Assembly (NCBI GenBank): GCA_902774245.1 | Contig: CACYHQ010000008.1 | Span: forward strand, 1-64,000 | Direction of reading: 5' to 3' | Length of the DNA: 64,000 bases | DNA from: an uncultured bacterium | Lineage (GTDB): Bacteria > Verrucomicrobiota > Lentisphaeria > Victivallales > UBA1829 | In this document: positions 1 through 8,568 of the stretch, piece by piece | Numbering within the stretch: the first letter of the stretch is position 1 | Layout of the letters: each line of letters opens with the position of its first letter | Position numbers and translations under genes: made by a program | The notes under the pieces: model-generated | What the model was told of the DNA's origin: nothing | Seen by the model: only the letters and a program-made list of their open reading frames with translations | Database searches by the model: none

Positions 1-1
1 G

Positions 2-322
2 CCATCGCAAGTGGAAGAGTTTCGTCAAGGCACGGATGCTGACCTGTTTCCGGAGCTCAAGGATCATCCGCTCGAACTCTGCACAGAGGCTGGCTTTCGA
101 ATGCGACAGAAACGGAATCACCTCAACAGAATGTTCATGGCAATGGTGACAGTAGATTCGATGAACCGTGTAAATCAGGTGAACCTCGCGAATCCGCCCC
201 ACAGGTAAACCGCGAACATCCCGTTCGTAGAGGTCTTCCAGTGTAACCTTCCATCTGCCGCACTTCGGACATCGCTGCTTCTTCCGGACAAGACGAATTA
301 CCGCCTTTTCCTCAAAGTTGGG
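2..322 (-). pseudogene. ISL3-family transposase, N-terminal part (start lost, continues off the left edge)
   Basis: The minus strand is open from about 345 down to the window edge and encodes the N-terminal part of an ISL3-type transposase. A CPKCG zinc knuckle is followed after about 35 residues by YCHHCH, a second Cys/His knuckle. Then come the SxxAxxxLxxLRxQVSIRALTKLF-type helix and HLRW, where the family normally has its helix-turn-helix and the VSWxTV motif. ISL3 transposases bind the element ends through this zinc/HTH region and cut with a C-terminal DDE domain, which would lie outside the window. No ATG, GTG or TTG lies in frame at a sensible position: the reading frame runs straight into sequence homologous to a tape-measure gene on the other strand. 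The 5' end and left terminal repeat therefore seem to be deleted. The family assignment is by motif only. Confidence 0.68.
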
Positions 323-325
323 ATC

Positions 326-1382
326 ATGGCGGCTCCACTGGCGTTTGCCACAAAAGGTTTCGCCGACTTTGACGACGCCATGCGCATGGTCAAAGCCATC
401 TCCGGCGCGACCGATGCCGAGTTCAAGAAACTGACGGAGACTGCTGAGAAGCTCGGACGTGAAACGTCCTACACGGCGAAGCAGGTCGCCGAAGCCATGA
501 CGGCAATGGGGCGCATGGGGTTCAAGCCGGACGAAATCCTATCGGCTGTTCCCGCCGTGCTGAACCTTGCCCGTGCGACCGGAATCGAGCTTGGCGAAGC
601 CGTCGAAATCGCCGCCAACAATATGCGGGTGTTCGGTATTGAGACCTCGAAGATGTCGAATGTCGCCGACATCCTGACAGCCACGGCGAATGGTTCGGCA
701 CAGACGCTGTCTGACCTCGCTGAGGGATTGAAAATGGCGGGACCGCAGGCGGCGGCCGCGAAGGACAACATCGTGAATGTCTCTGGTGCTTTGGGGGTCT
801 TGGCGAATATGGGCATCAAGGGGGCGCTTGCCGGAACCGCTCTCCGCAAGGCGTATTCGCAATTCGCGAAAACCAAAGTTCAGGACAAACGGAAGAGCAT
901 CGGTGTCGCCACCACGGATGCGAACGGGAATCTCCGAGCCATGCCGGACATCATCGCCGATATCGCCAAATACATGAATGCCCTGCCAACAGCCCAACGC
1001 TTGGGTTTCGCCGAGGAAAATCTTCGATCTCCGAGACTCCCTTGCAGGACTTCAGCTCGGAGGGAACGTGGAACAACTGAACGCTTTTATCGCACGTCTG
1101 AAAAATGTGGATGACGCCGCCGCCGACACGGCGCATGAAATGGATGCCGGGCTCGGCGGCGCGATGCGAATCTTCATGAGCGCGGTGGAGGGTTGCCAGC
1201 TCGCCATCAGACGCATCATCGGCGAGGCGCTGACGCCCTACATTAACAGGATATCGGGTGTTCTGAATCAGGGCGCCGAGTGGATTGCCGCGCACAAAGA
1301 GGTGGTGATCATGGCCGTCAAGGTCATCGCGGGAATCATCAGACAAGGTAGAACGTCTCCGGCAGGTTGGTCGAGAAAATGA
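326..1382 (+). pseudogene. Phage tail tape-measure protein (TP901 type), truncated and frameshifted
   Basis: Residues from FADFDDAMRMVKAISGAT onward match the conserved core of TP901-type tape-measure proteins: FDDAM, then LGRETSYTAKQVAEAMTAMG, LNLARATG and NMRVFGIE. These long proteins set tail length and help DNA ejection. The first frame (326-1114) loses homology at the run aaaa at 1017-1020. If one A is removed, the next frame continues as AEEIFDLRDSLAGLQLGGN and then LGGAMRIFMSAVEG, so a single-base insertion splits the gene. Homology stops near 1345 (VKVIAGII), and the last codons to 1382 look unrelated. Both ends are missing: the start is fused to an ISL3 transposase remnant and the several-hundred-residue C-terminus is absent. 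It is a relic of a degraded prophage, and no other phage gene is visible nearby. Confidence 0.8.
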
Positions 1383-1678
1383 TTTGGGGTTTTGGATAAT
1401 ATAACGTCTCTGGCAAAAAAGTCAATGGAAGAAAGGTTTTTTGTCTAGGGTTTCTTTCGGGCAGTCAGCCATGTCTATGCGGAATTTCTTGAAGGCAAGT
1501 ATCGGCACATATTGGCAAGAAGAGGATGCCATGACTCCTTTTTTAACAAAAAGATGCAGGGACCAGTCGTTCTTTGCTTGATTTTTATATGGATAAGGGA
1601 TATATTATTATTTGGAATTGATTTCCGCTCCCTGCGGGATTCTGTTCCAAGCTCTTTACATCGGTTATTTCAGCAAAA

Positions 1679-1820
1679 GACGATGAAAACCGGCCAAGTT
1701 TGATTTAATATCTTTTGCTACTGAGTTTGAAAAACCAGCAAGGGACTATAGTGTCTTTGTATCTTGCTGGGCGTTTTTTCGTCGTCTCAGTAGCAGGTTC
1801 TTGGCCGGACCTTCATCGTC
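1679..1820. repeat. 142-nt nested inverted repeat (four stacked helices), possible structured RNA or bidirectional terminator
   Basis: Four perfect helices are nested in register: GACGATGA 1679-1686 with 1813-1820; CCGGCCAAG 1690-1698 with 1800-1808; GCTACTGAG 1717-1725 with 1786-1794; CCAGCAAG 1735-1742 with 1763-1770. That is 34 paired bases separated by internal loops. The 3' side of the innermost helix runs into GCGTTTTTTC, and the opposite strand into GGTTTTTC, so the core could terminate transcription both ways. Even the unpaired spacers look related when the second arm is reverse-complemented, as if the two arms were diverged inverted copies. Confidence 0.7.
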
Positions 1821-1997
1821 GCGTATGGGGAAGCGTCCGGCTTTTTTTGTGTCCAGACGTTGCCTCGTGCGTAAAGTGTTATCCCTTCCGAGGCCAGAAT
1901 GTCTGTTCGTCCCGTCAATCATCACATGTCATCTTTAGCCGGTAATCTTTTGACCCGGCAGACTACTTGTATCCTCGATCAGCACAGTCTATTTCCT

Positions 1998-2041
1998 TCC
2001 CGGAATGGAGGTCTGACTTCTCATTCCGGGATTTTTGTTTT
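1998..2041 (+). terminator. Rho-independent terminator-like hairpin
   Basis: A perfect 10-bp stem (TCCCGGAATG 1998-2007 with CATTCCGGGA 2022-2031) is followed by ATTTTTGTTTTT. It sits directly before the next gene's ribosome binding site. It may end transcription arriving from the relic region or act as a leader hairpin. Confidence 0.7.
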
Positions 2042-2065
2042 TAAATATCCGAGGATTATTGATAA

Positions 2066-4351
2066 ATGAAACAACTAATTGCTCCTATTGCCATAATTGT
2101 TGCCTTGATTGCCTTCTTCGTCATCATTGACCGCAAGGATTTCTATTCCGGCGACAATTTGACAGTTCAAAAAGAAACCGTAACGGAAAAGAAGCCGGCC
2201 ACAGTGACAACGCTCAAGCCTGTCGAACAGACAACGGGGGAGCCTATCGAAACGAAGCCTGTAGTCGATACAAAGCCGACAGAGAAGGACACTGTGGCGG
2301 AGGAGCCCTCTGAAACAAAGCCTGCGGCCGAGACGAAGCCTGTAGAAATGAAATCTGTTACCGAGACGAAGCCGATCAAGACGAAACTTGTCACGGAAGA
2401 AACGCTCGCTCCTGCCGCCATCCCCGTTGTCACAGCGGAAGAGGCAGAAAAACTGAATGAAGCGGCCAAGGAATTTGCTTTGGCAGAAAAAGAAAGAAGA
2501 GAGCCATTTTTCAGGCTTTATCAAGACAGTAATATCGAAACTCTTTGTTTCGAGGGGACGATCCGGGCGACCTCAACGATTCCAGACCCGACAAAAAATG
2601 ATTATGACAACTGTTTATATGCTCTTTTTATTGAGTTAGATTCTCTTCTGTCCGACGTTCCAGGTGAAACAAAAATACCCTATGAAGTGATTGTTAATAC
2701 TCCAATCATGAAAGAAAAGAAAATCCTTCAGGATAACAAGTTCTTTCCCGGTGACAAGGTGTGGTGTACTTGTGCCGAGTATGATGCTATGCCACAGAAT
2801 ATTCAGGAAATTCAGTTGTCCGATGATATCCAATCTTATGAACATCAGCAATATTATTCAATGACAATCCATAAAATTACCGCATTCCAAAAAGGAGGAA
2901 ATCGCAATTTTGCAAAGAGAGAAATAACAGTTCTTCCACTTCAAATCTTACCCAAAGAAGAAAAAGCTGTAATTGCACGCAAAAAACGTATTCAGAGTGA
3001 AATACAACGAATTGAGGAAGAATTGAAAAAGCATGGCGGCACATTTGAATCCTGGAAGGAAGAGTATAAGCCTATCATTGAAAAATACAACAAACTTTCT
3101 TCAGAAGAATATAAAGTTTGGATTAACGATTCGTATTTTGCATGCGGAAAGGGTGAACCATCCTACAAAACTAAAGAATTCATTGAAGGACTGCAACCAT
3201 ATAAAAAATATCTTGAAGATAATAATATTGATTTCATTATGGTTCGTATTCCAAATAAATGGGAATTTTCTCGATGTGTTCTTACCTCTGACGTTTTTCA
3301 GGAAAACCCAGCCTGGGTTGAACACTACTACGAATGCTTAAAGAATGATATTGAAATTGTAGATCCTATGCCTGAAATGTGGGAACATAGATTTGATTTT
3401 CCATTGTTCTATTACTATAACGTTCAATCGGAAACACATCCGTTTGAGGGACAAGCTTTCATGTCTGCAAAAGTGCTTTCCAATGTTCTAAAAAGATACT
3501 CATATTCTACTTCCGAGACACCACTCGAATTAGAGGATTGCGCGTTAAGTGCTAACATCCCACGAAACTTTTGGCCTGAAGGAAACAGCCATTTTAATCC
3601 AGTGGAACATGTTAGGGTGAAGCGTGTTATTCAAGACGGAAAGACAATTGGCGGACTTACAGTCAATACTGGATCACCATTTCTTTTTCTTAGTCATTCT
3701 TTCTTTGCGCACCCAAACCGAGAACAAGGCGCATCTGTTCCCGCATATACCGCTTACTTTATAAAACATATTCCTGACTGGTTCTATCAAGATGGAATAA
3801 GTACCCCCATGATTAGAAACCTCGTTTCTGATTCACAGGCACTCTCTAACAGGAAAGTCGTAATTATGGTGGGACACCCAAGTTTTTGGAGCAGTTCTTT
3901 CCCCTCATTTCCTAAATATATTACGGATAAGGCAAAATGTATTTCTTTGGAGAATTCTTTGGATTTCCAATCTTCTGACATAACAAATCTTGACAACGGT
4001 TCCTTTCTCTTTGAAAAAGACGAGGATAACGTAACAAGTTTTACCCAGAACACGGAAATGGAAAAACCCAACAAATACTTTGATGTTCAATTGTCGGTTC
4101 CAAGTGTTAAAGATAAAGGGACATGCATGCTGAGAGTCAACTTTGGAACAAATTCGTATATCAAAACGGTTATTTCAGACACTGAAACAAAAACTAGAAT
4201 TGATACAACAACATTATCTCCTGGCAAAAATCTGCATACTGATTTTTATATTCCAATTGCGGATGAAGCTCGAAAAATATCGATTCGGTTTGCTCCGTCA
4301 TATCCGGACAAGCAATTTTCCATCAAAAACATTGAGCTCTGGTATTACTAA
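2066..4351 (+). CDS. Membrane-anchored AlgX/AlgJ-like (SGNH-type) protein of the O-acetylation locus
   Basis: The 761-residue protein has an N-terminal anchor (about residues 4-22). A Lys/Pro/Thr/Glu-rich spacer with repeated ETKPV-like units follows (about 35-115), then a large outer domain. The outer domain resembles AlgX/AlgJ acetyltransferases: ETHPFEG near residue 456 lies where those have D-x-H-W, and FLFLSHSFF near 540-548 lies where they have GDSF. The Ser and His of the triad are kept, but Asp is replaced by Glu and the Gly by Ser. Activity is therefore uncertain and the fold assignment is an inference. The gene is clearly AT-richer than its neighbours, which points to recent transfer. 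It starts after GAGGA with 10 nt to the ATG. Its stop overlaps the ATG of a broken MBOAT copy (TAATG), so it probably once preceded a full MBOAT gene. Confidence 0.6.
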   Translation: MKQLIAPIAIIVALIAFFVIIDRKDFYSGDNLTVQKETVTEKKPATVTTLKPVEQTTGEPIETKPVVDTKPTEKDTVAEEPSETKPAAETKPVEMKSVTETKPIKTKLVTEETLAPAAIPVVTAEEAEKLNEAAKEFALAEKERREPFFRLYQDSNIETLCFEGTIRATSTIPDPTKNDYDNCLYALFIELDSLLSDVPGETKIPYEVIVNTPIMKEKKILQDNKFFPGDKVWCTCAEYDAMPQNIQEIQLSDDIQSYEHQQYYSMTIHKITAFQKGGNRNFAKREITVLPLQILPKEEKAVIARKKRIQSEIQRIEEELKKHGGTFESWKEEYKPIIEKYNKLSSEEYKVWINDSYFACGKGEPSYKTKEFIEGLQPYKKYLEDNNIDFIMVRIPNKWEFSRCVLTSDVFQENPAWVEHYYECLKNDIEIVDPMPEMWEHRFDFPLFYYYNVQSETHPFEGQAFMSAKVLSNVLKRYSYSTSETPLELEDCALSANIPRNFWPEGNSHFNPVEHVRVKRVIQDGKTIGGLTVNTGSPFLFLSHSFFAHPNREQGASVPAYTAYFIKHIPDWFYQDGISTPMIRNLVSDSQALSNRKVVIMVGHPSFWSSSFPSFPKYITDKAKCISLENSLDFQSSDITNLDNGSFLFEKDEDNVTSFTQNTEMEKPNKYFDVQLSVPSVKDKGTCMLRVNFGTNSYIKTVISDTETKTRIDTTTLSPGKNLHTDFYIPIADEARKISIRFAPSYPDKQFSIKNIELWYY

Positions 4352-4460
4352 TGGTCTTTTCATCCTACCTCTTCATCCTTGTCTTCCTGCCTCTTGCTCT
4401 GCTGGGGTATTACGCCCTCTCAAGAAATTCCGTCACCTCACGCTGACGATTTTTCTTCAA
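4351..4460 (+). pseudogene. Truncated 5' fragment of an MBOAT acyltransferase gene
   Basis: This stretch is a near copy of the first 100 or so bases of the intact MBOAT gene at 4559. It encodes MVFSSYLFI, then FLPLALLGYY, then loses one base relative to the intact gene and stops at 4444-4446. The following RHLTLTIF is still recognisable in another frame. The copy starts inside the stop codon of the preceding gene (TAATG), a translational-coupling arrangement. It is probably the scar of a duplication or recombination between two AlgJ-like/MBOAT modules. Confidence 0.85.
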
Positions 4461-4488
4461 CAATGATTAGCCATCAACACAAAAACAT

Positions 4489-4516
4489 TTGCAATTGCTA
4501 AAAACTAAGATATATT
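4489..4516 (+). promoter_or_regulatory. Promoter for the MBOAT operon
   Basis: TTGCAA (4489-4494), a 16-bp spacer and TATATT (4511-4516) lie about 43 bp before the MBOAT start, within AT-rich DNA. Confidence 0.55.
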
Positions 4517-4558
4517 ATTCATCTAATTTTTTTTATCGATCTTGAGCAATAGTTCCGT

Positions 4559-5959
4559 ATGGTCTTCTCCTCCTACCTTTTCATCTTTTTCTTCCTGCCT
4601 TTGGCGCTGCTGGGGTACTACGTCGCCCCCCAAAAGCTCCGCCACCTCACGCTGACGATCTTCAGCTACATCTTTTACGGATGGGCGAACCCGTGGTTCT
4701 GCCTGCTGATGCTGTTCAACACGAGCGTGGACTACACGAACGGCCGCCTGATGCAGGCGTATCCTGCGCGGAAAAAGCTGTTCGTGACGCTGTCGATCGT
4801 GTGCGACCTGGCGATCCTCGGGTTTTTCAAGTATTTCAACTTCGGGCTGGACAACTACAACGCAACAATGGCCGCACTTGGTATCCCGGAGGCGCAGTAC
4901 CTCGGCTTCTTCCGCGTGGTTCTGCCGCTCGGCATCAGCTTCTACACGTTCCAGAGCATGAGCTACGTGATCGACGTGTATCGCGGCGACGCGAAGATCG
5001 TGACGAACTTCATCGATTATGCCTGCTACGTTTCGATGTTCCCGCAGCTCGTCGCCGGCCCGATCATCCGATTCCAGGACGTCGCCGACCAGCTCCGTGA
5101 ACGCACGCTTACCTGGGAGAAATTCGCGCGTGGCGTCTCGTTCTTCATGCTCGGCATGGCGAAGAAAGTCCTGCTCGCCAATCCCTGCGGCAAGATTGCG
5201 GACACTACGTTCAACACGGGCGATCTGAGCTGTTTCGACGCATGGTATGGCGCAGTCGCGTATGCGTTTCAGATTTACTTCGACTTCAGCGGCTACTCGG
5301 ACATGGCGATCGGTCTCGGCCTGATGCTCGGATTCGTGTTCGCGAAGAACTTCGATTCGCCGTACCGCTCGAAATCCATCACGGAATTCTGGCGGCGGTG
5401 GCATCTGTCGCTGTCCACCTGGCTTCGCGACTACCTGTACATCCCGCTCGGCGGCAACCGCAAGGGCAGCGTCCGCACGTATATCAACCTGGCGCTCGTC
5501 ATGCTCCTCGGCGGTCTGTGGCACGGCGCGAGCTGGAACTTCCTGATTTGGGGCGGCATCCACGGCGGCTATCTGGCGTTCGAACGCGCACAGGGCAAGG
5601 AAAGCATCTACCACAAGCTCCCGGCGCTGCTGCAGGTCCTCATCACATTCTTCATCGTGCTGATCGCGTGGGTATTCTTCCGTGCCGACACGCTGCCGGA
5701 CGCCGCCCAGTACCTCAAGTGCATGTTCGGCGGCGCGACGCCGGGACAGGGCGAAGCGGTGCGCGGTCTGATATACAATCCGTACTATGTGGTGAACTTC
5801 ATCCTCGCGGGCGTCACGATCTGGGCGCTGCCGCAGACATGGGACTTCACGCGGCGGCTTACCTGGCCGAAGATCGCATGGTGCATCCTGCTGTTCTTCG
5901 TCGCGCTGACCGCACTCACCACGCAGAGCTACAACCCCTTCATCTACTTCATCTTCTAA
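4559..5959 (+). CDS. MBOAT-family O-acyltransferase (AlgI/PatA type)
   Basis: This multipass inner-membrane acyltransferase is expected to move acetyl groups from a cytoplasmic donor to the periplasmic side for O-acetylation of a polysaccharide or peptidoglycan. The 466-residue length is normal for AlgI/PatA. Signature blocks are the N-terminal MVFSSYLFIFFFLPL, the central FWRRWHLSLSTWLRDYLY with IPLGGNRKG, and LLGGLWHGASWNFLIWG, which carries the invariant membrane His. It has its own promoter and stands 12 bp before the first of two AlgX/AlgJ-like genes, so the three should be co-transcribed. The acceptor glycan cannot be read from the sequence; no alginate or cellulose synthase gene is in the window. 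Confidence 0.92.
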   Translation: MVFSSYLFIFFFLPLALLGYYVAPQKLRHLTLTIFSYIFYGWANPWFCLLMLFNTSVDYTNGRLMQAYPARKKLFVTLSIVCDLAILGFFKYFNFGLDNYNATMAALGIPEAQYLGFFRVVLPLGISFYTFQSMSYVIDVYRGDAKIVTNFIDYACYVSMFPQLVAGPIIRFQDVADQLRERTLTWEKFARGVSFFMLGMAKKVLLANPCGKIADTTFNTGDLSCFDAWYGAVAYAFQIYFDFSGYSDMAIGLGLMLGFVFAKNFDSPYRSKSITEFWRRWHLSLSTWLRDYLYIPLGGNRKGSVRTYINLALVMLLGGLWHGASWNFLIWGGIHGGYLAFERAQGKESIYHKLPALLQVLITFFIVLIAWVFFRADTLPDAAQYLKCMFGGATPGQGEAVRGLIYNPYYVVNFILAGVTIWALPQTWDFTRRLTWPKIAWCILLFFVALTALTTQSYNPFIYFIF

Positions 5960-5971
5960 GGAGGCGCGAAT

Positions 5972-7495
5972 ATGTCTGAAGTGAAAAAAGTCAAGCTCTC
6001 CCGTGAAGAAATCGCAAAACGGGAAATCGGGGTCACGGAAGTTTCCAAAGCGCAGAAGCTGTTCCTATCAATCTTCTTCTTGCTCATCATCGGCATTTAT
6101 CCGTGCATCCAATTTGTCTATTCTTCACCGCTGAAGGAGATCCGTCCGGCGGCGACCGCGCAGAAGGCGTTCAAGCAGTATGAAACGGCCATTGAGGATA
6201 CATCGCTCCTGCGGGCTGTCCTGCTCACGCCTGCACAGGAGTTCCTGACGAAGTGTTTCCGTACCGGCAATGAAAAGGTCATCGTCGGTCGTGACGGCTG
6301 GCTGTTCTATTCCGGCGACTACGATTACCTTGTGAATCCGGGATTTTTACAAGCTGGCCGCATGCATAAACGCGACCTCGCAGGAGCTCATCCGGATGCA
6401 GTCGCGGCGATCAAGAAGTTCGCGGACGACCTCAAAAAACGCGACATCCGTCTGATCCTGATCCCCGTCCCCGGCAAGCCGCTAGTCTATGGCGACAAGC
6501 TTGGCGCGAGCGACAAACTCGGCAACAACAAATCGTTCGCCGATTTCAAGGAGATGATGGAACGATTCGGCGTGACCGTACTGGATTTCACGGAGGATTT
6601 CATCGCCATGCGGAAAGACGGCTTGGAATCCTACCTCAAGACCGATACGCACTGGACGCCTGCCGCTATGCAGCTCGCTGCGAAGAAGACAGCCGAAGCA
6701 ATCGGCGATGCCGAGGGCAATGGTGAGGATGGCGCAAAAACCACGATCACCGCGCGCGGCGACATCGCGAACATGCTGAAACTCCCGGACGTGGACGACA
6801 TCTTCCCGAAGCAGACGGTCGAGGTCGTGCAGTACGACATCATTCAGGACCGCACCTCGGACGTGCTGCTGCTCGGCGACAGTTTCACGAACATCTTCTC
6901 GCTCGACGTCATGGGCTGGGGGACGCGCGCTGGCTTCGCCGAAACGCTCGCCCATGAGCTCGGACGCCCCATTGATGTGATTGCCCGCAACGACGCCGGA
7001 GCCCACGCTACGCGCGATGTGCTGTCCACGGAATTCCTTCGTGGTCGCGACCGCCTCGAGGGTAAGAAGGTCGTCGTGTGGGAGTTCGCCATCCGCGAGC
7101 TTGCAGTCGGAGACTGGACCGATTCCCCGCTCGAACTGAAGGAGCGCGGCGAAAGCGATTTCCTGACCATCGAAGAACCGAAGACGGTCACGGCGACCGT
7201 GCTGGCGGTCACCTCCGTTCCTCGCCCGAACTCCGCCCCGTACAAGGACCACGTGATGAGCCTGCACCTAGGCGACATCGACGGTAACGCCGAAGCGCTG
7301 GTGTACATCGCCAGTATGCGGGATAACGTCTGGACGGACGCCGCACGGCTCCGCATCGGCGATACCGTTTCTATCACGCTCAAGCCGTGGTCCGACTTCG
7401 AGGAGGAATACGGTTCCTGGAACCGGAGCGAATTCGAGGACGGCGATCTCATCCTTCAGGAGCCGTGCTGGGGCGAACTCGTAACCGACAAATAA
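5972..7495 (+). CDS. AlgX/AlgJ-like SGNH acetyltransferase, membrane-anchored
   Basis: The 507-residue protein has a short cytoplasmic tail and one N-terminal membrane segment (about residues 30-50), then a periplasmic SGNH-like domain. DGWLFYSGDYDYL is the typical AlgX/AlgJ entry motif. The catalytic pair is DTHWTP near residue 225 and LLLGDSFTNIF near 300. These proteins receive acetyl groups from the MBOAT partner and attach them to the exported glycan. An extra C-terminal beta-rich stretch of about 100 residues (from about 400) is not typical of AlgJ; its role is unknown and it may bind the substrate. The start follows AAGGAGG, and the gene lies 12 bp after the MBOAT gene. Confidence 0.85.
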   Translation: MSEVKKVKLSREEIAKREIGVTEVSKAQKLFLSIFFLLIIGIYPCIQFVYSSPLKEIRPAATAQKAFKQYETAIEDTSLLRAVLLTPAQEFLTKCFRTGNEKVIVGRDGWLFYSGDYDYLVNPGFLQAGRMHKRDLAGAHPDAVAAIKKFADDLKKRDIRLILIPVPGKPLVYGDKLGASDKLGNNKSFADFKEMMERFGVTVLDFTEDFIAMRKDGLESYLKTDTHWTPAAMQLAAKKTAEAIGDAEGNGEDGAKTTITARGDIANMLKLPDVDDIFPKQTVEVVQYDIIQDRTSDVLLLGDSFTNIFSLDVMGWGTRAGFAETLAHELGRPIDVIARNDAGAHATRDVLSTEFLRGRDRLEGKKVVVWEFAIRELAVGDWTDSPLELKERGESDFLTIEEPKTVTATVLAVTSVPRPNSAPYKDHVMSLHLGDIDGNAEALVYIASMRDNVWTDAARLRIGDTVSITLKPWSDFEEEYGSWNRSEFEDGDLILQEPCWGELVTDK

Positions 7496-7526
7496 CAACC
7501 TGAACGCAAAAGAAAGGTTTCCGAAT

Positions 7527-8495
7527 ATGAAAAAGACTCTGCTTGCTCTGTTCACCGCCGCAGTCGCGACCATGGCTTATGCCGCCGACGTCGCGGACGT
7601 CGCGAAGAAGACCATGGAAAAGGTCACGCCGAACACGATCACGTTCAAGGGTCAGGACGGCTGGCTGTACAGCAAGAACGAACTCGCGCATCTCTCCGCG
7701 GGCGAACTCGCCGGAGGCAAGATCGTTGAGCATTCCAAGTCCTCGAAGAAGGACAATGCCAACCCGATCCCCGCGATGGAGGCGTTCAATAACGAGCTGA
7801 AAGCACTCGGGGCCAAGCTCATTGTTGTGCCCGTGCCGCCGAAGTGCGCCGTCGTGCCGTTCGAGGGGCTGAAACAGGGTGACGCCATGATGTATCTGAA
7901 GCCGTTCTATGAAGAACTCCGGGCAAAGGGCATTGAGGTGTTGGACTTGTACGATGTCTTTGTCGCCTCGAAGGACCCTGTCTACTGCAAGCAGGATGCT
8001 CACTGGAACCAGACCGGAATCAAGCTCGCTGCGAAGAAACTCGCCGAGCTTGCCAAGCTCGAACCGGGCAAAGAGACATTTGAGGGTAAAGACGAAAAGA
8101 TCAAGATCGTCGGCGACCTCATGCTCTCCCTCGACAAGAGCGCCCAGCCAAGCGAGGAGCTCGCTATCACGAAATATTCCGGCAAACTCATCGATGAATC
8201 TTCACCGGTGCTTCTGCTTGGCGACAGTCACACGCTGTTCCTGTCGTCCGGCGGCGATATGCTCGCGGAGAATGCCGGTCTTGCCGAATGCCTCGCAGCC
8301 GAACTCAAGATGCCCGTCGACCGTATCGGCGTGAAGGGCAGTGCATCCACCGTCGTCCGCACGAACCTCTACCGCAAGGCCGCCAAGGATGCCGCCTGGA
8401 TCAAGGGCAAGAAGGTCGTCATCTGGTGCTTCTCCGCCCGCGAGTTCACGGAATCCACCGCCGGCTGGGTCATCGTCCCGGTGACGAAAAAGTAA
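7527..8495 (+). CDS. Secreted AlgX/AlgJ-like SGNH acetyltransferase
   Basis: The 322-residue protein starts with a clear signal peptide (MKKTLLALFTAAVATMAYAA, cleavage after AYA). One SGNH-like domain follows: DGWLYSKNELAHLS, then DAHWNQTG near residue 157 (Asp/His of the triad) and LLLGDSHTLFLS near 231 (nucleophile Ser). It is the smallest of the three AlgX/AlgJ-like proteins here and, unlike the other two, seems free in the periplasm rather than anchored. AAAGAAAGG precedes the start by about 10 nt and the gene is 31 bp after the previous one, followed by a terminator. The division of labour with the anchored partner resembles AlgJ and AlgX acting with AlgI. The substrate is unknown. Confidence 0.85.
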   Translation: MKKTLLALFTAAVATMAYAADVADVAKKTMEKVTPNTITFKGQDGWLYSKNELAHLSAGELAGGKIVEHSKSSKKDNANPIPAMEAFNNELKALGAKLIVVPVPPKCAVVPFEGLKQGDAMMYLKPFYEELRAKGIEVLDLYDVFVASKDPVYCKQDAHWNQTGIKLAAKKLAELAKLEPGKETFEGKDEKIKIVGDLMLSLDKSAQPSEELAITKYSGKLIDESSPVLLLGDSHTLFLSSGGDMLAENAGLAECLAAELKMPVDRIGVKGSASTVVRTNLYRKAAKDAAWIKGKKVVIWCFSAREFTESTAGWVIVPVTKK

Positions 8496-8530
8496 CAGTT
8501 TCCACAGCTCATTCATAATTCATCATCCGC

Positions 8531-8568
8531 CCTCGGAGCCCTAACGGTTCCGGGGGCTGTTTGTTTTG
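8531..8568 (+). terminator. Terminator of the O-acetylation operon
   Basis: A 10-bp GC-rich stem with two G-U pairs (CCTCGGAGCC 8531-8540 with GGTTCCGGGG 8546-8555) and a 5-nt loop leads into CTGTTTGTTTT. Confidence 0.75.

Larger units (their letters stand above)
1383..2065. other. Gene-free AT-rich stretch after the prophage relic
   Basis: I see no convincing gene here: the two short open frames (1512-1703 and 1715-1945) have no recognisable domains and the second crosses a large hairpin. The stretch is clearly AT-richer than the rest of the window. It contains the nested inverted repeat at 1679-1820 and a terminator at 1998-2041. A short GCCGG/CCGGC hairpin lies around 1939-1965. The only approach to the next gene is a GAGGA about 10 nt before its ATG. 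Confidence 0.5.

Noticed and set aside
1512-1945. Two short open frames of 63 and 76 codons
   Set aside because: No start context, no domain and one crosses the large inverted repeat; the composition is that of non-coding DNA.
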